DNA from: Cherax quadricarinatus
Taxonomy: Eukaryota > Arthropoda > Malacostraca > Decapoda > Parastacidae
Length of the DNA stretch: 64,000 bases
Assembly (NCBI RefSeq): GCF_038502225.1
Contig: NW_027197021.1
Span: 1 to 64,000, forward strand
Direction: 5' to 3'
Under the pieces are notes generated by a model. That model saw only the letters and a program-made list of their open reading frames with translations, was not told the DNA's origin and did no database searches. Positions within the stretch are counted from its first letter, which is position 1, and each line of letters starts with the position of its first letter. Below, in pieces: positions 1 to 10,054 of the stretch. The translations under genes and the position numbers were made by a program.

Positions 1-64
1 AGATACATCCACATCTATGGAAGAAGAAGATGCCAGTTCTTCTTTCTGTGAAGATAATGAAATC

Positions 65-559
65 TCACCTATCGTCTTCTGCCTCTTTTCTTCCTGCAGT
101 TCCCGCTGTGCAGTCGTCTCTTGCTCTAGAAAGTTTTCTTCCCTCCAGGTTCCCGATGAACCAGCGGGAACCTGGAGGGAAGAAAGCGTTGGCATGGGCC
201 ACGTCAAGCAGGTTCGCAAACCTGCACATGAGTGCCTCCTCCTCCTCCTTTCTCTGCATCTGGATGTTCTTGTTTGTGTTTTTCTGCAGAAGTTCCCAGT
301 CCTTGTGGAGAGCGAGGATCTTGTCGATGGCATGCTCCTTCCTGGTGGGAATTTTTCCTTTCGCCGATACTCTCAGTATCTTCCAAATCGCTACAGCGCT
401 TGTCTTCAACTCCTGCTTTAGATCAACCTTATAGTGCAAGAAAACACTAAGTACCTGGCCAGCAGAAGGCAGCGTCGAGTCGAGAATCTCCTCAGACTTG
501 TCAGGGAGATAAAATCCGCGATTTATCGCCATTTCTGTGATTTCCAAGCCACGTGACAC
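65..559 (-). pseudogene. Transposon-like ORF remnant, 164 aa, C-terminus broken by an inverted duplication
   Basis: A 164-codon minus-strand ORF with normal amino-acid composition, unlike the repeat ORFs of this window. The middle (about residues 75-125) holds a helical, charged stretch with KILALHKDWELLQKN, a K/E-rich run, then FANLLDVAHANAF. From memory, a similar arrangement (short linker, QxxRKEEEF, then LFDIAHADAL) occurs in uncharacterised, repeat-associated arthropod ORFs. I do not know its function. Just after the DVAHANAF motif the coding sequence runs into a perfect 20-bp inverted repeat (135-185), which replaces the expected continuation and probably makes the rest nonsense. It is followed, in the plus direction, by a decayed palindromic-element arm. 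It may be a degraded transposon gene rather than a host gene. No promoter or splice signal was recognised. Confidence 0.35.
135..185. repeat. Perfect 20-bp inverted repeat (hairpin)
   Basis: Left arm 135-154 and right arm 166-185 are exact reverse complements, separated by an 11-bp loop (155-165). The hairpin sits inside the minus-strand ORF remnant and looks like a template-switch product. Confidence 0.85.
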
Positions 560-570
560 TGTTCAAGACC

Positions 571-752
571 GTCAAGTTGAATACATCTCCAGGCTGAGGG
601 ACTACCTCAAACTACTGATTCAAGGCTGATAAACCGACCACATCTTTACCTTTCTACTGCTGCTGTCTACATATCTGCAACTTGTGTATTCGACAGGTGA
701 AGCCTACTGTGTAGGCGATACGTTTCACAATAAAGATACCTGACTGTTGCAC
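571..752 (+). mobile_element. Decayed arm of the palindromic element (type X)
   Basis: The order is: 'ggctgagggact...acctcaa', then GTGAAGCC-TACTGT-GTAGGC followed by GATACGTTT, then AATAAAGATACC and TGTTGCACAAG. This is the same order as in the intact X element at 4951-5277, with substitutions. The stem left of GATACG still pairs. No second arm or target duplication is visible. Confidence 0.55.
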
Positions 753-873
753 AAGTTTCTTGCTTTATCTTCTTGTTTCTGCTGTACATCATTATTATAC
801 TTACTAGTGTTATCTTCTTATAAAGTGAACAATCTTTAGGGATGACAGTCAGTCGTAGACTAATTACTGTTAT

Positions 874-2190
874 GTTGTGTTCAGTATACCAGTGTTGTGC
901 TCAGTATACCAGTGTTGTGTTCAGTATACCAGTGTTGTCTTCAGTAGACCAGTGTTGTGTTCAGTAGACCAGTGTTGTCTTCAGTATACCAGTGTTGTCT
1001 TCAGTATACCAGTGTTGTCTTCAGTAGACCAGTGTTGTGTTCAGTAGACCAGTGTTGTCTTCAGTATACCAGTGTTGTGTTCAGTATACTAGTGTTGTGT
1101 TCAGTATACCAGTGTTGTGTTCAGTATACCAGCGTTGTGTTCAGTATACCAGTGTTGTGTTCAGTATACCAGTGTTGTGCTCAGTGTACCAGTGTTGTGT
1201 TCAGTGTACCAGTGTTGTGTTCAGTATACCAGTGTTGTGTTCAGTATACTAGTGTGTTCAGTATACCAGTGTTGTGTTCAGTATACCAGCGTTGTGTTCA
1301 GTATACCAGCGTTGTGTTCAGTATACCAGCGTTGTGTTCAGTATACCAGCGTTGTGTTCAGTATACCAGTGTTGTGTTCAGTATACCAGTGTTGTGTTCA
1401 GTATACCAGTGTTGTGTTCAGTATACCAGTGTTGTGTTCAGTGTACCAGTGTTGTGTTCAGTGTACCAGTGTTGTGTTCAGTGTACCAGTGTTGTGTTCA
1501 GTATACTAGTGTTGTGTTCAGTATGTCAGTGTTGTGTTCAGTATACCAGTGTTGTGTTCAGTACACCAGTGTTGTGTTCAGTGTACCAGTGTTGTGTTCA
1601 GTGTACCAGTGTTGTGTTCAGTATACCAGTGTTGTGTTCAGTATACCAGCGTTGTGTTCAGTATACCAGCGTTGTATTCAGTATAACAGCGTTGTGTTCA
1701 GTATACCAGTGTTGTGTTCAGTATACCAGTGTTGTGTTCAGTATACCAGCGTTGTGTTCAGTATACCAGCGTTGTGTTCAGTATACCAGCATTGTGTTCA
1801 GTATACCAGTGTTGTGTTCAGTATACCAGTGTTGTGTTCAGTGTACCAGTGTTGTGTTCAGTATACCAGTGTTGTGTTCAGTATACCAGTGTTGTGTTCA
1901 GTATACCAGTGTTGTGTTCAGTGTACCAGTGTTGTGTTCAGTATACCAGTGTTGTGTTCAGTGTACCAGTGTTGTGTTCAGTGTACCAGTGTTGTGTTCA
2001 GTGTACCAGTGTTGTGTTCAGTGTACCAGTGTTGTGTTCAGTGTACCAGTGTTGTGTTCAGTATACCAGTGTTGTGTTCAGTGTACCAGTGTTGTGTTCA
2101 GTGTGCCAGTGTTGTGTTCAGTATACCAGTGTTGTGTTCAGTATACCAGTGTTGTGTTCAGTGTGCCAGTGTTGTGTTCAGTATCAGTAT
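874..2190 (+). repeat. 20-bp minisatellite, about 66 copies
   Basis: Tandem units of TTCAGTATACCAGTGTTGTG with few variants (GTGTACC for GTATACC, CAGCG for CAGTG) and one 4-bp deletion near 1254. The unit has no stop codon in several frames, so ORFs of up to 414 aa run through it. Those are not genes. Confidence 0.97.
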
Positions 2191-2237
2191 ATCGGTTTTG
2201 AACCATGACAAAATGCCTTTCTTGGAGGGTCTTGAAC

Positions 2238-4016
2238 ACCTTCATGGAGTAAGAAGACGACCTTCATGGAGTAAGAAGACGACCTTCATGGAGTAAGAAG
2301 ACGACCTTCATGGAGTAAGAAGACGACCTTCATGGAGTAAGAAGACGACCTTCATGGAGTAAGAAAAGGAGCTTCATGGAGTAAGAAGACGACCTTCATG
2401 GAGTAAGAAGACGACCTTCATGGAGTAAGAAAAGGAGCTTCATGGAGTAAGAAGACGACCTTCATGGAGTAAGAAGACGACCTTCATGGAGTAAGAAGAC
2501 GACCTTCATGGAGTAAGAAGACGACCTTCATGGAGTAAGAAGACGACCTTCATGGAGTAAGAAGACGACCTTCATGGAGTAAGAAAAGGACCTCCATGGA
2601 GTAAGAAGACGGCCTTCATGGAGTAAGAAGACGACCTTCATGGAGTAAGAAGAGTACCTCCATGGAGTAAGAAGAGTACCTCCATGGAGTAAGAAGAGTA
2701 CCTCCATGGAGTAAGAAGAGTACCTCCATGGAGTAAGAAGAGTACCTCCATGGAGTAAGAAGAGTACCTCCATGGAGTAAGAAGAGTACCTCCATGGAGT
2801 AAGAAGACGACCTTCATGGAGTAAGAAGAGGACCTCCATGGAGTAAGAAGAGTACCTCCATGGAGTAAGAAGAGTACCTCCATGGAGTAAGAAGAGTACC
2901 TCCATGGAGTAAGAAGAGTACCTCCATGGAGTAAGAAGAGTACCTCCATGGAGTAAGAAGACGACCTTCATGGAGTAAGAAGAGTACCTCCATGGAGTAA
3001 GAAGACGACCTTCATGGAGTAAGAAGAGTACCTCCATGGAGTAAGAAGAGTACCTTCATGGAGTAAGAAGAGTACCTCCATGGAGTAAGAAGACGACCTT
3101 CATGGAGTAAGAAGAGTACCTCCATGGAGTAAGAAGAGTACCTCCATGGAGTAAGAAGACTACCTTCATGGAGTAAGAAGAGTACCTTCATGGAGTAAGA
3201 AGACTACCTTCATGGAGTAAGAAGAGGACCTCCATGGAGTAAGAAGACGACCTTCATGGAGTAAGAAGAGTACCTCCATGGAGTAAGAAGAGTACCTCCA
3301 TGGAGTAAGAAGACTACCTTCATGGAGTAAGAAGACTACCTTCATGGAGTAAGAAGAGGACCTCCATGGAGTAAGAAGACGACCTTCATGGAGTAAGAAG
3401 AGGACCTCCATGGAGTAAGAAGAGTACCTCCATGGAGTAAGAAGACGACCTTCATGGAGTAAGAAGAGTACCTCCATGGAGTAAGAAGAGTACCTTCATG
3501 GAGTAATAAGAGTACCTCCATGGAGTAAGAAGAGTACCTCCATGGAGTAAGAAGACGACCTTCATGGAGTAAGAAGAGTACCTCCATGGAGTAAGAAGAG
3601 TACCTCCATGGAGTAAGAAGACGACCTTCATGGAGTAAGAAGAGGACCTCCATGGAGTAAGAAGACGACCTTCATGGAGTAAGAAGAGGACCTCCATGGA
3701 GTAAGAAGAGTACCTCCATGGAGTAAGAAGAGTACCTTCATGGAGTAATAAGAGTACCTTCATGGAGTAAGAAGAGGACCTCCATGGAGTAAGAAGACGA
3801 CCTTCATGGAGTAAGAAGAGTACCTCCATGGAGTAAGAAGAGTACCTCCATGGAGTAAGAAGACTACCTTCATGGAGTAAGAAGAGTACCTCCATGGAGT
3901 AAGAAGACGACCTTCATGGAGTAAGAAGAGGACCTCCATGGAGTAAGAAGAGTACCTCCATGGAGTAAGAAGACGACCTTCATGGAGTAAGAAGAGTACC
4001 TCCATGGAGTAAGAAT
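2238..4016 (+). repeat. 22-bp minisatellite, about 81 copies, two main unit types
   Basis: The constant part is ATGGAGTAAGAAGA. The variable part is mostly CGACCTTC or GTACCTCC, with intermediate types such as GGACCTCC and CTACCTTC. The second type forms the perfect palindrome CTCCATGGAG. Only 48 bp separate this array from the 20-bp array. The minus-strand ORFs over it come from the repeat. Confidence 0.97.
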
Positions 4017-4143
4017 GGTAGTGGCAGTAAGAATCATCAACTAAGGTGACACTCGTCTTAATAAAGGAACTTCTCTCACACTTGTCACCTACCACTGCGT
4101 CTTACCTTTGCTTAAGTGACACTTTTATTGCTGCCACACTTCC

Positions 4144-4260
<117 letters not shown>

Positions 4261-4713
4261 AATATGCGACCTAGTACAGTCCCTTGCGAACGCAGCTAGT
4301 GTGTGTGTGTGTGTGTGTGTGTTGTCTGTACTCACCTATATGTGTTTGTAAGGGTTGAATCTCAGTTCCTGGACCCGCCTCACTGGTGGCCGCTACGGGG
4401 TTCACTCTTGGCTTCGAGAGCCTTATCGTACCTCTTCTTATAGCTATGTATGGATCCTGCCACTCTACCGTCCAGCTTGTTCCAGTTCCTAACTACTCTA
4501 AGGCTGAATAAATTCATTTAACTCATGGGCGTTTTCAACTTTCAGCATCTCGAAAAATCTGTTTTTGTCCGTTCTTTCAATTCCTCTCAGTATTTTGCAC
4601 GTCGTTATCATGTCACACCTGGTTCTGCCCTCTAATGTCATTAGGTTGATCTCTTTGAGTCTCTCCTCGTAGGATATACCCCTTAGCTCCTGGTCTAATC
4701 TCCTTGCAAACTC

Positions 4714-4821
4714 CTTATTTTATTCGGGGGGGGGGGAGGCCGGCCGCCTGTCCGGGGATCGAACCCCGGACCCTAGCAGTGAAAGTCGCGCCTCTCACCA
4801 CTGGGCTACAGTGGAGGGTAT
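4714..4821 (-). mobile_element. tRNA-derived SINE nested in the LINE
   Basis: The minus strand has a Pol III-type head. The A-box region TAGCCCAGTGGTGAGAGG is followed by the B-box GGTTCGATCC inside a perfect T-arm-like stem (CCGGGG/CCCCGG). The resemblance is to tRNA-Glu, but the anticodon stem pairs poorly, so it is not a functional tRNA gene. The tail is C-rich and then AATAAAATAAG. Flanking copies TCCTTGCAAACTC (4701-4713) and TCCTTGCTAACCTC (4822-4835) are a diverged target-site duplication of the host LINE. Confidence 0.75.
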
Positions 4822-4950
4822 CCTTGCTAACCTCTACACTTGCTGCTCTTTCTTGACATGCTTGATCAGGTGTGGGTTCCAAACTTGTGTTGTATACTTC
4901 AGCATGGGTCCTGACACGTGCAGTATACAGTGTCATGAATAACAGTCTCG

Positions 4951-5277
4951 ATAAATTAGACACATGTGCAACTCTTGGGTATCTTTATTGAGGAAACGTT
5001 TCGCCACACAGTGGCTTCATCAGTCCATACAAAGGAGAATCTTGAAGAACAGGAGGAGAATGAGGTAATCAGTCCCTCAACCTTGAGTCGATGTGGTCAG
5101 TCCATCAATCTAGGTTGAGGGACTGATTACCTCATTCTCCTCCTGTTCTTCAAGATTCTCCTTTGTATGGACTGATGAAGCCACTGTGTGGCGAAACGTT
5201 TCCTCAATAAAGATACCCAAGAGTTGCACATGTGTCTAATTTATCAACATGTCGGTTCTCTGAACCATTCATCTACA
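4951..5277 (+). mobile_element. Palindromic element X1, perfect 132-bp arms, 13-bp target duplication
   Basis: Arms 4951-5082 and 5113-5244 are exact reverse complements around a 30-bp spacer. A one-sided extension (5245-5277, 33 bp) follows the right arm. The 13-bp sequence AATAACAGTCTCG occurs at 4938-4950 and again at 5278-5290, a clean target-site duplication in the host LINE. Each arm carries CTGATGA, a stem GCCAC/GTGGC, GAAACGTTT, AATAAAGATACCC and GCACATGTGTC. Inverted long repeats plus a one-sided extension of about 34 bp and a variable target duplication are known for Penelope-like elements. The assignment is inferred, since no reverse transcriptase is present. Arm identity implies a young insertion. 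Confidence 0.8.
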
Positions 5278-5387
5278 AATAACAGTCTCGTTTAAGTTCC
5301 TGACACCCAGTCTTGGATGTGACAGTCGCGCAGTTAATGAGGCACCAATTCGTTAGAACAGGTGCTTCAGTCATATTACCTCAGTAT

Positions 5388-6735
5388 GACTGGGGTCATG
5401 GTGACCTACATGACCAACACTCCTGGGGGTCACAGTGACGCACATGACCAAAACATCTGGGGTCACAGTGACCTACATGACCAGCATAACTGGGGTCACA
5501 GTGATCTACATGACCAAAACACAACTGGGGTCACAGTGACCTACATGACCAACACATCTGGGGTTACAGTGATCTACATGACCAACACAACTGGGGTCAC
5601 AGTGACCTACATGACCATAACTGGGGTTACAGTGATCTACATGACCAGCATAACTGGGGTCACAGTGATCTACATGAACAAAACTGGGGTCAGTGACCTA
5701 CATGACCATAACTAGGGTTACAATGATCTACATGACCAACACAATTGGGGTCACAGTGACCTACATGACCAACACAACTGGGTCACAGTGACTTGACCTC
5801 AACATAACTGGGGTCATAGTGACATGCTTAACCTCAACTGGGGTCACAGTGACCTACATGACCAACACAACCGGGGTCACAGTGACCTACATGACCAACA
5901 CAACCGGGGTCATAGTGACCTTCATGACCAACACAACTGGGGTCATAGTGACCTATATGACCAACACAACCGGTGTCACAGTGACCTACATGACCAACAC
6001 AACTCGGGTCACGGTGACCTACATGACCACACAACTCGGGTCACAGTGACCTACATGACCAACACAACTCGGTTCACAGTGGCCTACATGATCAACACAA
6101 CCAAGGTCACAGTGACCTACATGACCAACACAACTGGGGTCAGTGACCTATATAACCAACATAACTCGGGTCACAGTGACCTACATGACCAACAACTGGG
6201 GTCACAGTGACCTACATAATCAACACAACCAAGGTCACAGTGACCTACATAACCAACACAACCGGGGTCACAATGACCTATATAACCAACATAACTCGGG
6301 TCACAGTGACCTACATGACCAACACAACTGGGGTCACAGTGACCTACATGATCAACACAACCAAGGTCACAGTGACCTACATGACCAACAACTTGTCACA
6401 ATGACCTACATGACCAACACAACCGGGGTCACAGCGACCTACATGACCAACACAACTTGGGTCACAGTGACCTACATGACCAACACAACTTGTGTCACAG
6501 TGACCTACATGACCAACACAACTGGGGTCACAGTGACCTACATGACCAACACAACTGGGGTCACAGTGACCTACATGACCAACAACTTGTGTCACAGTGA
6601 CCTACATGACCAACACAACCGGGGTCACAGCGACCTACATGACCAACACAACCGGGGTCACAGTGACCTACACGACCAACACAGCCGGAGTCAGTGATTT
6701 ACATGACCAACACAACTCGGGTCACAGTGGCTACA
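5388..6735 (+). repeat. 33-bp minisatellite, about 40 copies, with an embedded GGTCA-NNN-TGACC palindrome
   Basis: The unit begins GGGGTCACAGTGACCTACAT and continues with GACCAACACAACT. About twenty units keep the exact 13-bp palindrome GGTCACAGTGACC. Three (6104-6118, 6232-6246, 6364-6378) have the full 15-bp AGGTCACAGTGACCT. Units vary by small deletions. The ORFs over it are repeat-derived. Confidence 0.95.
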
Positions 6736-6956
6736 TTGTCCCATTGTGTTGGTGACAGTAGGTGATAGTGAGTACATCATACCCGTACACAATTCCTTTT
6801 CAGCCTTAAGCAGTCTCGAGAATGACAGTCCCGCTGATGATGTTGCTTCACACGTCTCTGACGTAGATGACTTTTGGGGATGAAGTGGAACAAACCTTTT
6901 CTGATGACAACCCTCCTTGTTGTTTGTGAATGAGATACTTGTGTAACATTTGCAAC

Positions 6957-7092
6957 ATCTGTTCCAGGCTGAGGGACTGATTACCTCAAGCTCCTCCTCT
7001 TTTTTTCTACCCGTTTTTCTTTGTATTGTACTGATGAAGCCATCTGTAGCGAAATATTTCCTCAGTGAAGATTCCCAGATGTTGTACAAATG
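6957..7092 (+). mobile_element. Decayed single arm of a type X palindromic element
   Basis: It has 'aggctgagggactgattacc', then ACTGATGA, AGC-CATCT-GTAGC, GAAATATTTCC, CAGTGAAGATTCCC and TTGTACAAATGTCTC, the arm order of X1 with substitutions. It runs directly into the CA microsatellite. Confidence 0.65.
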
Positions 7093-7103
7093 TCTCAGTG
7101 TTC

Positions 7104-7215
<112 letters not shown>

Positions 7216-7565
7216 GAAAAAAACACCTTCAGGCCAGGTATTTATCAACATGGGGCCTTTGATGGTAAGTGTAAATAGTGGCACACAACGAGGTACTCGT
7301 CGTCGTCTATATATCCGTCGTCCCCATTTAAGCAAAATAACGGAAATAATTGGTGACAACGTAATGTTATCAACGTTATATTTCCAGCTGGATAGAGACC
7401 GTAGAGACTTAGGTCATGATTCTCATAAGTACTTGAGAGACATTATATTTCCTCATGTACAGCCCATCTTCACTGACACATTAAAATTGCTGCTTTTTAA
7501 AGACAATTCGTTGAAAACTTGACCGTAGCTTAGGACCCTTCAAGTGAGAGGGCTGATGCTGGTGA

Positions 7566-8010
7566 AGGGCTTTTGATCCAGTGAATAAGGAGCTCCTCTA
7601 TCACACTCTTGGATCAAACCTGAATATTTCCCCATTCCCCGGGTTACTGTATGATCCATTAGACACATGTGCAACACTTGGGTATCTTTATTGTGGAAAC
7701 GTTTCGCCACATAGTGGTTTCTTCAGTCGTATACGGAGAGAATTGGTTGAAGATCAGGAGTTTGAGCCTGGAGTCGATATGATCAGTTCATCAGTCTTGA
7801 CTGATGGACTGATTATATCATCGACTCCAGGATGAGGGACTGATTTCAGCGATTCCAGGTTAGCTTGAGGGACTGATTACCTCAAACTCCTTCTGATCTT
7901 TAACCATTCTTATCTGTATTGGACTGAGGAAGCCACTGGTTGGTGAAACGTTTCCACAGTATCATCCTCACGATTTTAGCGCTTCTTCACAAGCATAACA
8001 ATGAGGCCAC
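7566..8010 (-). mobile_element. Dispersed short repeat (type V) interrupted by palindromic element X2 (7658-7958)
   Basis: The outer parts, 'gggcttttgatccag...aatatttccccattcccc' on the left and 'cctcacgattttagcgcttc' on the right, belong to the repeat also seen at 15590-15735 and 16445-16535/19811-19870. Between them are two type X arms (CACATGTGCAAC...AAACGTTTCGCCAC at left, GGAAGCCACTGGTTGGTGAAACGTTTCC at right) that are diverged and truncated at the right. GTATGATCC (7649-7657) and GTATCATCC (7959-7967) look like a 9-bp target duplication with one mismatch. Confidence 0.6.
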
Positions 8011-8099
8011 TCATGACTGACTGTTAAGCTCAACATATGTGATATACAGCCCCTGGAGGACGGTACGCAGCCATTTTTGATTCCAGGTGTTGATTTAAT

Positions 8100-8213
8100 T
8101 AAGTCCTAAGTTAGGTTAGGTACAGGTACACATAAGTACAATTATCATACCTAGTGTATATAATAACCCAGAAAAGACAGAGTTATTTCCTCTGGGACCC
8201 TTGAAATGAAGGC
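8100..8213 (+). repeat. Dispersed repeat fragment (also at 62267-62395)
   Basis: Shared order with 62267-62395: a TACACATAAGTACAATTATCATAC-type start, ATATAATAACCCA, AAAGACAGAGTTATTTCC and TGGGACCC. No coding content. The class is not recognised. Confidence 0.55.
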
Positions 8214-8246
8214 ATTAAGGATCTGCTGACCCCCCACCCTCCCCCC

Positions 8247-8672
8247 TTGAAGGGACAGCAGCCTAACACAGATTCTCCTTGAAGGGATAGTAACCTAGCA
8301 CCCTCCCTACCTTCTTGAAGGGATAGTAACCTAGCACCCTCCCTACCCTCTTGAACGGATAGTAACCTAGCACCCTCCCTACCTTCTTGAAGGGATAGTA
8401 ACCTAGCACCCTCCCTACCTTCTTGAAGGGATAGTAACCTAACACCCTCTCTCATTGAAGGGATAGTAACCTAGCACCCTCTCTCATTGAAGGGATAGTA
8501 ACCTAGCACCCTCTCTCATTGAAGGGATAGTAACCTAGCAGTCCCCCTCCTTGAAGGGACAATAACCTAGCACTCTCCCTACCTCCTTGAAGAGACAGCA
8601 ACTTAGCACCCTCCCTACCTCCTTGAAGGGACAGTAACCTAGCATCCTCCCTCCCTGAAGGGACAGTAACCT
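8247..8672 (+). repeat. 33-35-bp minisatellite, about 13 copies
   Basis: Units start TTGAAGGGATAGTAACCTAG and continue CACCCTCCCTACC, with the last part variable (CTCTCTCA in three units). The minus-strand ORFs over it come from the repeat. Confidence 0.9.
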
Positions 8673-8789
8673 ACCACAGTCCTTGGGAGCGTCGGCACCT
8701 GGTCTAGCCGGTGTCGGTACTTTCTACTTGTTCATGTACCAGCTGCCTCCTGTGTTTATCTTCGGCCCCACGTGTGCGTGTATGTGCGT

Positions 8790-9550
8790 GTGTGTATGTG
8801 TGGTGACGTCACTAGTAGCAGTAGCAGCATCCTTCTGCTCGGAATATTCCTCTTCTGTAGGCAACTTTCCGAGTCCCCGCTGCCTAGGCACTCCATCTTC
8901 AACCATTTTTAGCAGCCCCGGGAAACGTTGCCTAGCGCTTCATTTCACTTATTTTTCTCACTAACTCACTATATTGACAGTGATAAATTGTTGTAAGAGG
9001 CATTTGTGTTGTAAGAAATGGGGAAAATGAGAAAAATACGTAATAATGGGGGCAAGCCTAGCGGAGGTGAAAGAGGTGTCTGCGCGCAATTCGTCCCATC
9101 AGTTTCCACCACTTCTTTTTTCCCCACCTCTCCCATCCATTTATTCTTCCCTTACACGTACTGTCCTTCATCCACGGGGTTGAATATTAGGTAATGAATG
9201 CTCTCCATGTATAACACGAGGAATTTGGGGTGAATTGAGGGTGCTAGAGAGGGGGAAAAACAGTATTGCGTGCGATGGCAATGGCCACAATGACGAGCGC
9301 ATGCGTGAGAGGAAGAACCTGGACGTCGCAAACGTTGTCACTTCTCAGTGAGGCTCAAACTGCTGTCGAGCCTGGGTGTCTTCCACTGCACATACCACAT
9401 ACGCAACCAGCTCGCTTTCTAATATATACAGAGAGAGAGAGAGGGGCGTTTATCACGCGCCGATTTAAGTTTTTCGAGAGTTGAAAGGTCAGACTTTCGC
9501 GGCACTGACGAACCTGTCCCTCATTCAGGGACGGAAACCATGCCAAAAAA
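8790..9550. promoter_or_regulatory. Non-repetitive island with a perfect CRE palindrome; possible regulatory region
   Basis: About 750 bp without obvious repeats, more G+C-rich than the flanks. TGACGTCA, the consensus cAMP response element, lies at 8804-8811, with CGTTGCCTAGCGC about 120 bp further on and GCGCATGCGTGAG near 9297. No convincing exon was found. It could be an upstream promoter or simply unique DNA. It is the least repeat-like stretch before the SLC6 exons. Confidence 0.25.
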
Positions 9551-9599
9551 GGTGAGATTTAAAAAGTCGATTTTGGTAGACAGACGTCGGGTGTGGTAT

Positions 9600-10050
9600 T
9601 GATTATGTGGTGGGAGTCGTGCTGGGGGTAAATGATGGGGTTCTGGTTATTTGTTGGAGGTTCTGAAGTCCTGTGTGGGGACTCTGAGGCCATATGTTTT
9701 AAGGTACATGGCTGATATAGTTTGACTTGCCTTGCATGGGCCATTAGGCCTGCTGCAGTGCTCCTTTCTTAGTATTCTTATAAGGTCATGTGTATTGGGG
9801 TGGTCATGAGGAATTCTGAAGCCATGTGTGGGGGGTTTGAAACCGTGTGTGGTGAGCGTAATCAAGGGAAAAAGGAATTTCTAAAGTTATCTAATGAGGG
9901 TGTTATGGTTTTTTTTTCCAAAGCCATGTGTAAGCTTCGGAAGCCGACACGGAAGAAGTTCTGAAATCATGTGAGGTTCTACAGTCATGCTGGGTTCTGG
10001 AGTCTATGTGCTTTGGGGGCAGTGAAGGGTTCTGAATCCATGTGTTGTTT
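9600..10050 (+). repeat. Left, diverged half of the 31-32-bp minisatellite, containing a LINE tail (about 9705-9785)
   Basis: It contains imperfect units of GGTTCTGAAGTC-type sequence (9660, 9808, 9950, 10028), the same motif as the uniform array at 12880-14275. Between them, 'ccttgcatgggccattaggcctgctgcagtg...ttcttagtattcttat' equals the 3' end of the LINE at 19640-19696. The LINE at 10055-12822 separates the two halves. Confidence 0.7.
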
Positions 10051-10054
10051 ACCT

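Larger units (their letters stand above)
4298..5345 (-). mobile_element. Minus-strand LINE fragment (RT C-terminus and 3' end) carrying two nested insertions
   Basis: The reverse complement encodes the C-terminal region of a non-LTR retrotransposon. It includes TLYTARVR and VWNPHLIKHVKK, then, past a nested SINE, RGISYEERLKEINLMTLEG, CDMITTCKILRGIERTDKN and SIHSYKKRYDKA. These match the near-complete LINE at 22.6-26.7 kb (VWNPHLVKHVKKLEKVQ, RGLSYEERLREIGLTTLEA). The 3' end reads TATAGGTGAGTAC and then an AC-rich microsatellite, exactly as in the other copy. The reading frame has stops and frameshifts, so it is dead. A SINE (4714-4821) and a palindromic element (4951-5277) interrupt it. The right boundary is approximate. 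Confidence 0.85.

Noticed and set aside
874..4016. CRISPR-like regular repeats
   Set aside because: These are head-to-tail minisatellites without unique spacers, in a eukaryotic context.
4720..4822. tRNA-Glu gene
   Set aside because: The B-box and T-arm are good but the anticodon stem pairs poorly, and it is flanked by a target duplication inside a LINE: a SINE head.
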